Below are positions 53,026-62,040 of a stretch of DNA of 64,000 bases, in pieces. Location: the NCBI RefSeq assembly GCF_035555955.1, contig NZ_DATMGA010000027.1:68083-132082 (forward strand), written 5' to 3'. The position numbers and the translations under genes were made by a program. Below the pieces are notes generated by a model. It searched no databases, was not told the origin of the DNA, and saw nothing but the letters and a program-made list of their open reading frames with translations. The first letter of the stretch is position 1; every line of letters begins with the position of its first letter. Source of the stretch: Eoetvoesia sp035555955 (GTDB taxonomy: Bacteria; Pseudomonadota; Gammaproteobacteria; Burkholderiales; Burkholderiaceae_B).

Positions 53026-53925
53026 ACCGGCTCCTGTTGCTGATTGATCCCGGCATCGAGACCGAAAGCCATCATCCGGTGATAATGCCTCCAGAATCCG
53101 CGAATGGAGATTTCCTGCGACAGGTAATCCGTATCCTGGATCACCCCAATCCCGCCCATTTCAAGCACGGCATGATCGCCGCTGCGCATCTTCGCGCCCT
53201 CTTGCACCAAACGCAAGGCCTCGCCATCCTCCAGGGAAATATAGCCAGAAGGGCCAATGAAATTGACCGATAAAAGACGGCTTTGCAATTGCTCCGGCGT
53301 ATCGCTCTCGAAACCCAGATAAGTGATGTGCAATTCAACGGCGTCAGGCCCTTTAGGCCGCAAGTGACGCACCGCATAGGTGTTATCGACCTGAGCCAGG
53401 ATCAGGGTCGGAAACATGGACAAGATCGTTGTCTTGATATTGTCGTCGAGGTCGAGCTTTACCTGCGCCAGCGACGGATCATTCAACTTGAGACCGGGGT
53501 TGAATTTGTCCGTGCCGCTATAAGCGGCCGCCAGATCACCCTGGTGCTTGTTATCGTCGGCGCTCAGGATCGAATGGTTCCATGTGTTCTTGCCGTCCTT
53601 GTCCATTTTGATGCCACCTTTCATTGCCGGCGTCTGGAGCCCGAACGAAACCTGGAACGTATGCAGCAGAGAACCATGGTAGGGATCGCGCACGTTTTCG
53701 TTGTAGAGCTTCCAGTTTCCCGGTATTTTTTGCCGCAAATAGCCGATGACCTTCGGCTTGCGCTGAACCAGCAGACGCTGAATCTGCGACAGGCTATGGG
53801 GGCCGAGGTAGTCTTCGAGCGGTTCCGTCTGGTCGCTATAGGTGCCGAAAATCAACCCGCCATACGCCGCGATACGCAAGGTGCGCAAGCCATGGTCTTT
53901 CTTGTCGAAAGAGGGCGGCATGCGC
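53022..53925 (-). pseudogene. Ring-hydroxylating dioxygenase large subunit lacking its Rieske domain
   Basis: About 300 C-terminal residues remain, from PPSFDKKDHGLRTLRIAAYG to the stop. The mononuclear iron region NWKLYNENVRDPYHGSLLH is present. By alignment with the intact large subunit at 21585-22841 (its GGMPDTF near residue 137), roughly 137 N-terminal residues including the Rieske cysteines and histidines are missing. Homology ends at about 53925, where the opposite-strand ABC ATPase gene begins. The frame stays open further, but it is the shadow of that ATPase gene. Confidence 0.82.
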
Positions 53926-53931
53926 ATACTG

Positions 53932-55512
53932 ATGAAAGCCACTGACAGCGGCGCCATGGCCCCAAGCGACAACTCCTCCGCGGCCATGGCCGCAGAGGAG
54001 CAAAACCCGCAGCAGCCCTCCGGGCCGTTGCTATCGGTCAAGGGACTGTCCAAGCGCTTCGGTGGGGTGCAGGCGCTTCGCAATGTATCGCTTGCCCTGC
54101 GCCCGGGTGAAATCCGGGCAATCTGCGGTGAGAACGGAGCAGGCAAGAGTACGCTGGTCAAGGTACTCACTGGCATCGTAACGCCCGATACAGGCACTTT
54201 GCACCTGAGCGGCGTTGAATGCCGCTTCAACGGACCGCGCCAAGCGCAGGCCAGCGGCATCAACCTCGTTTCCCAGGAGCTCAGTGTCTGTCCAGACCTG
54301 AGCGTCCTGGACAATATCTGGCTCGGCACGATCGGCGTGCCTTTCTTTCACCGACGCCAGCATCTGCGCGAACAAGCGGCACAAACACTGCAGTCCCTGG
54401 GGGCCGGCAACATTGGCCTCGACACACCTGTTGCCCAACTGAGCACAGGCGAGCGCCAAATCGTCGAGATCGTACGCATGCTGGCGCGGGACACCCGCGT
54501 GCTCATCCTGGATGAGCCGACGGCCACGCTGTCGGATCAGGAGATAGGTCGCGTATTGACCGCCCTGCGCGCCGTAAAGGCCTCGGGCAAGTCGCTTCTG
54601 TATATCACCCATCGCATGTCCGAGGTCTTCGATCTCTGCGACACCGCCACCATCATGCGCAATGGGGAAGTCGTAGCTGATCGCAATATCGCGGATCTGG
54701 ATCGCAATTCATTGATTGAACTCATGCTGGGAAGGCCGCTGGAAGAGATGTACCCCAGCCGCCACGCCAACACCAGCGTATCCGTCGCGCTGTCTTTGCG
54801 CGGCCTGCGGATTCCCAAGGTGGCGGGGCCCATTGACCTGGAAGTGCCCGCAGGCCAGATCGTCTGTCTTACAGGCCAGGTCGGCTCGGGGGCCGAAGCC
54901 GTCGTGCGTGCAGTTTGCGGCCTCGTCGACAACGCCACGGGCCATGTTCTCGTCGACAACAGTCCAATGCCGCTGGCTCGACCAGAGAAAGCATTCAAGG
55001 CTGGTGTTCGCTTCGTTTCCGGCGACCGCGCGGGCGAAGGCATTTTCGTCAGCCAGCCGGTAGCGGGCAATCTGGTCGCAACAAGGCTGCAACGCCGCAG
55101 CCGCATGGGCCTGCTCAATCGCATGGCATTGCGAGCCGAAGCCAGCCAGCTCGCCGAGTCGGCCACCATTGACCCAAAACGGCTGAATTCGACAGCGAGC
55201 GAACTCAGTGGCGGAAACCAGCAGAAAATCGCATTCGGACGGAACATAGCCGATCCCGATACACGCGTCATCGTCATGATCGAACCAACGCGTGGCATCG
55301 ACGTCGGCGCGCGAGCCGAAATCTACAAACTCATGCGAACTCTGTGTCAACAAGGATACGGGATTCTCGTGGCATCGACTGATTTTAGCGAAGTGCTGGG
55401 CCTGGGCGATGTCATCATCACCATGTACCGCGGTGCAATTGTCGGCCGCTACACCGCTGACCAGGCGACAATGCCGCGCATCGTCGCTGACATCACTCAT
55501 CCGGAGGCATGA
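53932..55512 (+). CDS. Ribose-type sugar ABC transporter ATPase (RbsA/MglA family)
   Basis: Duplicated ATPase of about 526 residues. Module 1 has Walker A CGENGAGKST and signature LSTGERQIVEIVRML. Module 2 has the degenerate Walker A GQVGSGAEA and signature LSGGNQQKIAFGRN, as in RbsA. The start is uncertain: ATGs at 53920, 53932, 53956 and 53986 are all in frame, and this region is at the breakpoint with the dioxygenase remnant. The expected binding-protein gene is missing upstream, perhaps lost in the same event. It is coupled to the permease by ATGATG overlap. Confidence 0.88.
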   Translation: MKATDSGAMAPSDNSSAAMAAEEQNPQQPSGPLLSVKGLSKRFGGVQALRNVSLALRPGEIRAICGENGAGKSTLVKVLTGIVTPDTGTLHLSGVECRFNGPRQAQASGINLVSQELSVCPDLSVLDNIWLGTIGVPFFHRRQHLREQAAQTLQSLGAGNIGLDTPVAQLSTGERQIVEIVRMLARDTRVLILDEPTATLSDQEIGRVLTALRAVKASGKSLLYITHRMSEVFDLCDTATIMRNGEVVADRNIADLDRNSLIELMLGRPLEEMYPSRHANTSVSVALSLRGLRIPKVAGPIDLEVPAGQIVCLTGQVGSGAEAVVRAVCGLVDNATGHVLVDNSPMPLARPEKAFKAGVRFVSGDRAGEGIFVSQPVAGNLVATRLQRRSRMGLLNRMALRAEASQLAESATIDPKRLNSTASELSGGNQQKIAFGRNIADPDTRVIVMIEPTRGIDVGARAEIYKLMRTLCQQGYGILVASTDFSEVLGLGDVIITMYRGAIVGRYTADQATMPRIVADITHPEA

Positions 55513-56474
55513 TGCCCAACGCCATTTCGTTATCCAGGTCGTCCACCGGCACGCCCACGCAGCGCCGCTTCGAGCCGACCCAATATGCCCGGATCGCCAT
55601 CGTCCTGGCACTGGCGGCTTTCGCGTTGACCACGCCCGGCTTTCTGACGGAAGCAAGCCTGCGCTCATTGCTGTCCGCCATGTCGTTCGTCGGATGCGTT
55701 GCGGTCGGCATGACATTCATCACGATCAGCGGGAACATCATGTCGTTCAGTCTGGGGGCGAGCCTGGCCGCGTCCACGATCGTGTTCGTGGCCACATTGC
55801 CGCTTGGCACCTGGACATCATTCACCATAACCCTGCTGTTCGGCGCCGCGCTCAACGCCCTGCAGGGCTGGGTCATCGGCTATTTGCGCGCCAACCCCAT
55901 CATCGTCAGCATGGCCGCGTTCTCGCTCATCATCGGGATCATGAGCGTGATCACCGACGGAAACGGCCTGTACATCATGGGCACGGAAGCCGTCATATTC
56001 AAGCGCAATATGGGGCCGGTGCCCGGCCCGCTAATCGCCTTCCTCGCGTGCGCAGTGGTGGGCCAACTGATACTGAGCTTCACGAATATCGGACGCACCA
56101 TCATGCTGTCGGGCAGTAATCCATCCGCCCTACTGGCCGCGGGGGTCGAGCCATGGCGCAGCACCACCTGGGCCTACAGCTTTGCCGGCATGTTCACTTC
56201 CGTGGCCGCCGTTCTCATCGCTTCGCGCTATGGATCGGGAGACCTCCTGCACGGCGCGGGGTTCGAATACAGCGCTATCAGCGCCGTTCTGGTGGGCGGC
56301 ACCATGATCCAGGGTGGTCACGGCTCGGTCGTGCGAACCGTGCTCGGCATGTTGATCATTGCGATTTTGCAGGCCATTCTGGTCTTGAGGGGGTTCAGCA
56401 CCCAGTATCAGCACCTGACGCTTGGCGTCGTGGTATTGATCGTGATCGTTCTGCAATGGAAAAGGAGCCGATAA
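55509..56474 (+). CDS. Ribose-type ABC transporter permease (RbsC family), first copy
   Basis: Inner-membrane permease of 321 residues. RbsC blocks are GMTFITISGNIMSFSLGASLAAS, NPIIVSMAAFSLIIGI, GGTMIQGGHGSVVRTVLGMLII and a C-terminal LQWKRSR. GGAGGC precedes the start. Its stop shares one base with the start of a second permease (TAATG). The substrate may be a sugar, or another ligand such as a purine or autoinducer, for which paired permeases are known. Confidence 0.9.
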   Translation: MMPNAISLSRSSTGTPTQRRFEPTQYARIAIVLALAAFALTTPGFLTEASLRSLLSAMSFVGCVAVGMTFITISGNIMSFSLGASLAASTIVFVATLPLGTWTSFTITLLFGAALNALQGWVIGYLRANPIIVSMAAFSLIIGIMSVITDGNGLYIMGTEAVIFKRNMGPVPGPLIAFLACAVVGQLILSFTNIGRTIMLSGSNPSALLAAGVEPWRSTTWAYSFAGMFTSVAAVLIASRYGSGDLLHGAGFEYSAISAVLVGGTMIQGGHGSVVRTVLGMLIIAILQAILVLRGFSTQYQHLTLGVVVLIVIVLQWKRSR

Positions 56475-57465
56475 TGCGCAGTCTCTGGAACAATCGCACT
56501 GCTCGGCCATATTTGCTACTTGTGATCATGATTGCCGTGTTCTCCGCGCTCGGGGGCGACACCGTACTGACTGTCGCAACGCTGCGCAGTGTGCTGCAAC
56601 ACTTCGCCACACTGGGCCCCGTGGCGCTCGGCCTTGGCCTGACCATTCTTGCGGCAACTTCGACCTCTCGGTTGCGGGCGTAGTGGGGTTGGCCGGCTGC
56701 GTCGCCGTACTTGCCGGCGGAACCTATCCCGTGGTGGGCGTGCTGGCCGCCGTCGCCATAGGCGCGATTTTCGGAATCGTGCAGGGCACGATCATCGTGC
56801 GCATGAACCTCAGTTCGATCGGCGTAACGCTGGGTGGACTGCTGACGGCCACCGGCCTAGCCTACGTCGCAACCGGCAACCAGGAAATACGGCTGGCGAA
56901 CGCGAATATCCCGCCGATCATGGATGATCCGCTAATCGGCCCGATGTCATTGCGCTTCCTGGTGACGCTGGCGATGTTCGCAGTCGCCGCCATCGCCGTA
57001 GCTCGCACCCGGGCAGGCCGCGATCTGCTCGCAGCCGGCAGCGACCCGAAAGCAGCGCTGGTGGCAGGTGTACCGGTCAATCGCGTCATTATCATCGCGT
57101 TTATGCTAGCCGGCATCTGCACGGCGCTCGGAGGCGCACTGCTGAGTTTCAGCCTGGCCGCAGCATCGCCATTGCCCCTGTCCAACACGCTGGTGCCGGC
57201 AGCGGCGGCGGCCATTATCGGCGGCGTCTCGCTGCGCGGTGGCCGAGGCAACCCTTTAGGCATCGCTGGCGGGGTGCTGGTGCTGTCGGCGCTGCAATCA
57301 TGCCTGACTGCATTGCGCGTCGAACCCTTCGTACAGGACATCGTCACAGGAGGAGTCTTGTTTCTTGTCGGCATCATGGACGGCGCGGAACTTCGGCGCC
57401 GGCTCAACGACGTTTATCGACGCGCCGGACGCGGAGCATTCCGCCGGGGCGCGCCCTTGGCGTAG
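56474..57465 (+). pseudogene. Second RbsC-type permease, disrupted by a one-base frameshift
   Basis: It starts MRSLWNNRTARPYLLLVIMI after AAGGAGC. The first frame ends at a TAG at 56681-56683 after 69 codons. The next frame continues the same permease from about 56655 (NFDLSVAGVVGLAGCVAVLAG) to 57465. Restoring one G at about 56654 (GCGGCAAC to GCGGGCAAC) recovers the LTILAGNFDLSVAGVVGLAG motif expected of this family. Either the gene is inactivated or the base is a sequencing error. The rest is intact, including the ALGGALLSFSLA and GGVSLRGGRGN segments. Confidence 0.85.
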
Positions 57466-57490
57466 AACAGCCAAGCGAGCATTCAAGAAA

Positions 57491-57535
57491 GCCGCCCCCC
57501 TCAACCAGCCTTTGCGGTTGGGGGGGCCGATTTTT
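57491..57535 (+). terminator. Rho-independent terminator after the ABC transporter operon
   Basis: GC-rich stem (GCCCCCCTCAACC paired with GGTTGGGGGGGCC) followed by five T residues, 26 bases after the last permease codon. Confidence 0.8.
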
Positions 57536-57618
57536 CGAACACGAAATATCCAAAAACCCGATATTACAGTGGGTTGGAGAGTAGACAGGCCGTTTAGCTT
57601 CGCCCAAAATTTCCCTGG

Positions 57619-59601
57619 CTAAGCAGCACAATAAGCCTGCATGAGATGGGTCGGTGCCGTAGGGAAGGCAAACCGCAGACGCCCGTCCTGCACCAACGAT
57701 CGCAAATAATGTAAACGTAATGCATCTGGGTCGCGCGATACCAATGCCGCAATGCAATTGCCTGTCACGTAGTGACCAGTACACAGGCGAATAATGATCG
57801 ACTCCATCTCGGCCTTGCTTATTTTCTTCTTGCCTCGGGGGGTTGCCGCCAAGCTTTCCAATTGTGCTCGAAATGTCGGAGCTAGCAGATCCAGAGAGTC
57901 GATAACCGGCATATCCAGTTGCTCACTGATAAGACGGCCATTTTCATCTCTTTGATTTTTATCGTTTTTTTCCTCTTCCAAAGGTGAATTACTGTCGACG
58001 ACCAACGGCAAATGTAGGGAGCTCGGATCCAAATGTAGGGAGCTCGGATCCAAATGTAGGGAGCTTGCTCCAAATACCTCCTCCGGCTTCGGAATAGCCG
58101 CGCCGGGCAAGCAATACACAGCTCCCCTGCCCGGGTTATGACCCTCCAGAAAGCCATCTCTGACCAGGGTCTGTAACAAACGCGTCGCATCCACAGGATG
58201 CAGAGTCGTCATTTCCATGACTCGGGCATGTGTCACTGTCTTTTCTGAGGCTGCCGCCGCCAGAATCAGTCGCTCATTACGCTCTAGCCTATCAAACTTC
58301 ACACCGAACAACGTACGCAGATCCGCCAACAACGCCTGAGGAAGCAAATCGACCATGCGCAACTCAAGCAAGGTCTGGTTATAAGGCTCGATACGCTCGT
58401 ACAGCGCCGGTGGGCGCCAATGCTGCTCCGCCCAACCATCATAAATCTTTGGGATACCCGAGCCGGCCTGCTCTCCGACCCCAACAAAGCGAAACATTTT
58501 GTGCAAGGTACGATTGCGGCAATCGTGTTCTCCTCCACGAATGGCGATTTCAGGAGGAATTCGCATCAGGCCTGGATTACGAAAGCCGAACATATCCGGA
58601 CGCTTCACCACCAGCACAGAAGCACGCTCAGAATAATCTGCGTGAACAAGCACATTGGCTAACGCCTCGCGCAGGGCTACATGCACGGGGGTTTCGTCCT
58701 TGCGCTCGCCCTGCTCCAAAGAAAACGGCACCTTCAGGTCTTCAGTTAACTTCAGATAAACCTTGCGGTAGAAATCATACAAATTACCGGACCATTTACC
58801 GTCCAAAGTGACTCGATCCATCCACCGGCGCTCGATTTTGGCTTCAGGGCGCTCCTGGTAATCGAGCATATAGTTGGGCAACGCTTCCTGAATGGAGGAC
58901 ATCCAGCCAAACATCAACAATCCGGCCAGCGTAAGACCGTTTTCACCCGTTTCACGATCTTGCCGCCAACCTCCGATTCGGGACAAAAAACTCTCGTCAT
59001 CCAAGGTGCTCCAAGGATGTCCAGGATCACGGTTGGCAAACACCTGGCGATAAGAGCGTAGCGTCTCTAGGCACAAATCCGCTTGCCCATATCCTGGCAA
59101 TATCCGATCGTCCCGACTATCTTCCAACTGCTCGGCAAGCATGCGCTTGACGTCTTCCTCGAGCAATCGCCGATCACCTTCATTACGCCGTATGTACGTA
59201 TTGCCAAGCGGGTTGCCCCGCAGGTACACCGGCCGCTGCTTACGGTCTGCACGTGGAATTCGGATGACGAGCAGGTTCCCCTCTGGTAACGCCAACTCCG
59301 TCACATCCGCATCCACAAGCAGATTAACGCTGATTTTCTGTGGATTCTGAAGGCTGTTAAACAAATCCGTGCGCACCTTCGCAATATTGGTCACGCCCTC
59401 TACGCTGAAAGCACCGTTATTTTCGCGCAACCCCAGTACCACAACACCGCCGCCTGTATTAGCAAAGGCGCTATAAGTAGGCCAGAAATCTTCTGGTAAA
59501 GCACCCTGCCCATTTCGTCCCAGTGCAAGCTTGCACTCCAAGTCCACAGACTCGCGTAGCAATTGAATATCAGTCAGAGATTGAATATCGGGCAAGATCA
59601 T
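57619..59601 (-). CDS. AlbA_2/Schlafen-type DNA-binding protein with GHKL-like ATPase domain
   Basis: Protein of 660 residues. The N-terminal AlbA_2 domain is about residues 15-130 (ESVDLECKLALG, SAFANTGGGVVVLGLREN). A GHKL-type ATPase-like segment follows at about 280-400, with REALANVLVHADY (motif N) and GVGEQAGSGIPKIYDGW. A winged-helix region then leads to a C-terminal tail with DPSSLHL repeats coded by a 21-bp DNA repeat. Such proteins often sit inside type I restriction-modification and other defence loci. It starts 14 bases after a specificity-subunit remnant. Its role may be transcriptional or anti-phage; unproven. Confidence 0.82.
   Translation of the reverse strand: MILPDIQSLTDIQLLRESVDLECKLALGRNGQGALPEDFWPTYSAFANTGGGVVVLGLRENNGAFSVEGVTNIAKVRTDLFNSLQNPQKISVNLLVDADVTELALPEGNLLVIRIPRADRKQRPVYLRGNPLGNTYIRRNEGDRRLLEEDVKRMLAEQLEDSRDDRILPGYGQADLCLETLRSYRQVFANRDPGHPWSTLDDESFLSRIGGWRQDRETGENGLTLAGLLMFGWMSSIQEALPNYMLDYQERPEAKIERRWMDRVTLDGKWSGNLYDFYRKVYLKLTEDLKVPFSLEQGERKDETPVHVALREALANVLVHADYSERASVLVVKRPDMFGFRNPGLMRIPPEIAIRGGEHDCRNRTLHKMFRFVGVGEQAGSGIPKIYDGWAEQHWRPPALYERIEPYNQTLLELRMVDLLPQALLADLRTLFGVKFDRLERNERLILAAAASEKTVTHARVMEMTTLHPVDATRLLQTLVRDGFLEGHNPGRGAVYCLPGAAIPKPEEVFGASSLHLDPSSLHLDPSSLHLPLVVDSNSPLEEEKNDKNQRDENGRLISEQLDMPVIDSLDLLAPTFRAQLESLAATPRGKKKISKAEMESIIIRLCTGHYVTGNCIAALVSRDPDALRLHYLRSLVQDGRLRFAFPTAPTHLMQAYCAA
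58010..58066. repeat. 21-bp tandem repeat, about 2.7 copies, in the AlbA_2 gene
   Basis: Units at 58010-58030 and 58031-58051 are identical (AAATGTAGGGAGCTCGGATC plus C), followed by a partial unit AAATGTAGGGAGCTT at 58052-58066. The period of 21 keeps the frame and encodes repeated DPSSLHL. Confidence 0.9.
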
Positions 59602-59615
59602 GAGGCAGAGTTCAG

Positions 59616-59890
59616 TTAGCTTAATGACCAGAGTTTGCCAGAGAAAGCACGGTATTGCAGACGGGTGAATAATGTATCCAGCTTCCTCGCACTTTCCGGC
59701 ATTTCGTGTTTCTGCTTCCTTACCGCATGAACATAACGCAGGAACTTTTGCTGCAAAACGCTTGGCAGAACAAGCAATTTGATTAAGCCGACTTCGTTGG
59801 TGCAGACGTTGATATCGGCCATGCCGACGATGCTCTTGCACATATTACGCACAATGGCTTTCCCCAGACAGAATTCAGAAATATATTCTG
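59616..59890 (-). pseudogene. Probable remnant of a type I restriction specificity subunit (HsdS C-terminus)
   Basis: The last 78 codons read VRNMCKSIVGMADINVCTN, then LPSVLQQKFLRYVHAVRKQK and KLDTLFTRLQYRAFSGKL. The pattern GxANIN...LP...QQKF...LDALFxxLQHRAFxGEL is the usual C-terminal half-domain of HsdS-like subunits. Upstream, matching sequence (QNIFLNSVWGK) continues in a different frame, so a frameshift is present. No HsdM or HsdR gene is nearby; ssb begins at once. It is 14 bases from the AlbA_2 gene on the same strand. Confidence 0.6.
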
Positions 59891-60113
59891 GGATGCTGCC
59901 TTCTTGACACGGCCACGAACCAAATATCCAGCATGCAGCGCCCCTCCAACTCCCGAGACTGTCGCCATAAACTTGACATGAAACTCGTCTGAAATCCGCT
60001 CATAACAAGCGCTGCTTGACTGACCAGCCACCACCTCTGGCAATGAACAAGTAAAAATCCCAGTAAGCACAAAGCTTACCGGGATCTTGTTTACAAATAA
60101 ATCCAGGTCGGAT

Positions 60114-60602
60114 CTAGAACGGAATATCGTCGTCCATGTCGGCCAGGTTGGCGGCCGGCGCGGCTTGGGGAGCCGCAGGACGGGGCTGGGCCGGGCGCTG
60201 GCTGCGCTGCTGCTGGGGCGCCGAGGAGTAATCACCGCCGCCGCCCATGGAGGCGTCGCCGCCTTCGCGGCCGCCCAGCATTTGCATTTGATCGGCGACG
60301 ATTTCGGTGCTGTAGCGGTCGGCGCCGGTATCTTTGTCTTGCCACTTGCGGGTCTTGAGGCGGCCTTCGACGTACACCGAACGGCCCTTGCGCAGGTATT
60401 CGCCGGCGATTTCGGCCAGGCGGTTGTAGAACACCACGCGGTGCCATTCGGTTTCTTCGCGGCGCTCGCCCGAGGCCTTGTCCTTCCATTGCGAGGTGGT
60501 GGCGATGGAAACGTTGCAGATAGCTGCGCCATCGGGGCTGTAGCGAACTTCGGGATCCCTTCCCAGATTACCGACGAGAATGACTTTGTTGACTGAGGCC
60601 AT
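60114..60602 (-). CDS. ssb: Single-stranded DNA-binding protein
   Basis: Essential ssDNA-binding protein of 162 residues. The OB-fold starts MASVNKVILVGNLGRDPEVR and includes TEWHRVVFYNRLAEIAGEYL and GRLKTRKWQDKDTG. A Gly/Gln/Pro-rich linker follows, and the acidic tip DMDDDIPF binds partner proteins. Placement next to an MFS gene and uvrA is common in Alcaligenaceae. Single-copy housekeeping gene. Confidence 0.98.
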   Translation of the reverse strand: MASVNKVILVGNLGRDPEVRYSPDGAAICNVSIATTSQWKDKASGERREETEWHRVVFYNRLAEIAGEYLRKGRSVYVEGRLKTRKWQDKDTGADRYSTEIVADQMQMLGGREGGDASMGGGGDYSSAPQQQRSQRPAQPRPAAPQAAPAANLADMDDDIPF

Positions 60603-60693
60603 GGTGGAATTCCTAAATTTTGAAAAATCGTGATGTTCTTATTATCGTTGATAAAACCGTAATTGACAGTTTAAACCAGCAGCCACCGCAGTT

Positions 60694-61938
60694 CTACGCA
60701 GTCACACTTTTATCCTGCCGGAAGCCGCGCGCGGTCAGGAACCAGATGAACGCCAGGGCGGCCGCGGCCAGGAACACCTTGGATTCGCCGTGCGAGACCA
60801 GCAGGCCGCCACAAACACCGCCGGCAAACACCCCCAGGGACTGGGCGGTGTTGTAGAACCCCAGGGCCAGCCCCTTGAACTCCGCCGGCGCCACGCGCGA
60901 CACCAGCGAGGGCTGCAGGGCCTCCAGGATATTGAAAGCAATGAAGAAGCCGACGAACATCACCACCGTCGAGCCGAAACCCTTGCTGGCCAGCGGCATG
61001 AGCGCCAGCACCACGACCAGGCCGGCCACGGCGATTTCCAGCGCCACTTTGTGCGCATGGCGCGTTTCCGTATAGAAAACGGCGGGCACCATCAGCACGA
61101 AGGAAAGCAGGATGACAGGTAAATACACTTCCCACAGGTGCTCGGAATCGTAGCCGCCCAGGCGCGCCAGCAAGCCGGGCGCCACGACGAAAATGGACAT
61201 CAGGATGAAGTGCAGACAGAAAACGCCGAAGTTCAGGCGCAGCAGGTCGCTGTGCGTCAGGACGTCGCGCGGGCGAACCTGGACAATGGGCGTCTCGGCG
61301 CGCGGCACCGCCGGCACCACGACGGCCGCGATCAGCAGGCAGACAAAACCCAGCAGGCTGATGGCCCAGAACAGACCCGACAAGCCGAACTCGCCCACCA
61401 GCAGGGGCGAAAGCACCAGCGACACCGCAAACGACAAACCAATGGAGCCACCCACCATGGCCATGGCGCGCGTGCGCACCTCGGGCCGGGTGGCATCGGC
61501 CACCCAGGCCGTAATGGCGGCGGAAATGGCGCCCAGGCCCTGGACGACGCGGCCCACGACAATCCAGTCGATATTCGACGCCAGGGCGCAGATCACGCCG
61601 CCGACAATGAACAGCACCATGCCGCACACAATGACCGGGCGCCGGCCAAAGCGGTCCGAGGCCATGCCCAGGGGAATCTGCATGATCGCCTGGGTCAGCC
61701 CGTAGGCGCCCAGCGCCAGACCGACCTTGGCCGCGTCGTTGCCGCCCGGAATGGTGGTGGCCGCCACGGCAAAAATAGGCGTCAGCAGGAACAGACCCAG
61801 CATGCGCGCGGCGAACAGCAAGGCCAAGGTCACGCTGGCCTTGCGCTCCACCGGCGTCAGTTTCAGCCTGACCCGCGCCCTTGGGCGATGGGCGCCATGT
61901 GTGCCATGTGTGCCATGTGTTCCGTTGGGATTGCTCAT
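60694..61938 (-). CDS. MFS transporter (YajR/DHA1-like) upstream of ssb
   Basis: Twelve-helix transporter of 414 residues. Motif A is GMASDRFGRRPVIVCG. Other blocks are GLALGAYGLTQAIMQIPLG, RVVQGLGAISAAITAWVADATRPEVRTRAMA and FNILEALQPSLVSRVAP. It resembles YajR-type proteins but lacks an obvious C-terminal YAM domain. The N-terminus NGTHGTHGTHGAH comes from three 9-bp repeats. It is divergent from uvrA and on the same strand as ssb. Substrate unknown. Confidence 0.9.
   Translation of the reverse strand: MSNPNGTHGTHGTHGAHRPRARVRLKLTPVERKASVTLALLFAARMLGLFLLTPIFAVAATTIPGGNDAAKVGLALGAYGLTQAIMQIPLGMASDRFGRRPVIVCGMVLFIVGGVICALASNIDWIVVGRVVQGLGAISAAITAWVADATRPEVRTRAMAMVGGSIGLSFAVSLVLSPLLVGEFGLSGLFWAISLLGFVCLLIAAVVVPAVPRAETPIVQVRPRDVLTHSDLLRLNFGVFCLHFILMSIFVVAPGLLARLGGYDSEHLWEVYLPVILLSFVLMVPAVFYTETRHAHKVALEIAVAGLVVVLALMPLASKGFGSTVVMFVGFFIAFNILEALQPSLVSRVAPAEFKGLALGFYNTAQSLGVFAGGVCGGLLVSHGESKVFLAAAALAFIWFLTARGFRQDKSVTA
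61894..61920. repeat. 9-bp tandem repeat (GCCATGTGT, three copies)
   Basis: Three identical nonamers in the 5' coding end of the MFS gene, giving Thr-His-Gly repeats. Copy number could vary without breaking the frame. Confidence 0.9.
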
Positions 61939-62040
61939 GAATAAAGAAGCCTTACATTAATTACGCCTGTGCGACTGCGCACGAAACAGCGCTGCGCGCT
62001 ATAGTAGCAAGTTAGCCTTTGAAAAACCTGAAAGAACCTG

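Noticed and set aside
52600..53045. Plus-strand frame opposite the small subunit
   Set aside because: Antisense shadow of a clear dioxygenase small-subunit gene.
53926..54329. Apparent N-terminal extension of the large-subunit remnant
   Set aside because: This part of the frame is the complement of the ABC ATPase gene and shows no Rieske motif, so it is not a real domain.
59869..59880. ACAGAATTCAGA, similar to the candidate GntR sites
   Set aside because: Lies inside the restriction-subunit remnant with no neighbouring catabolic promoter; taken as a chance match.
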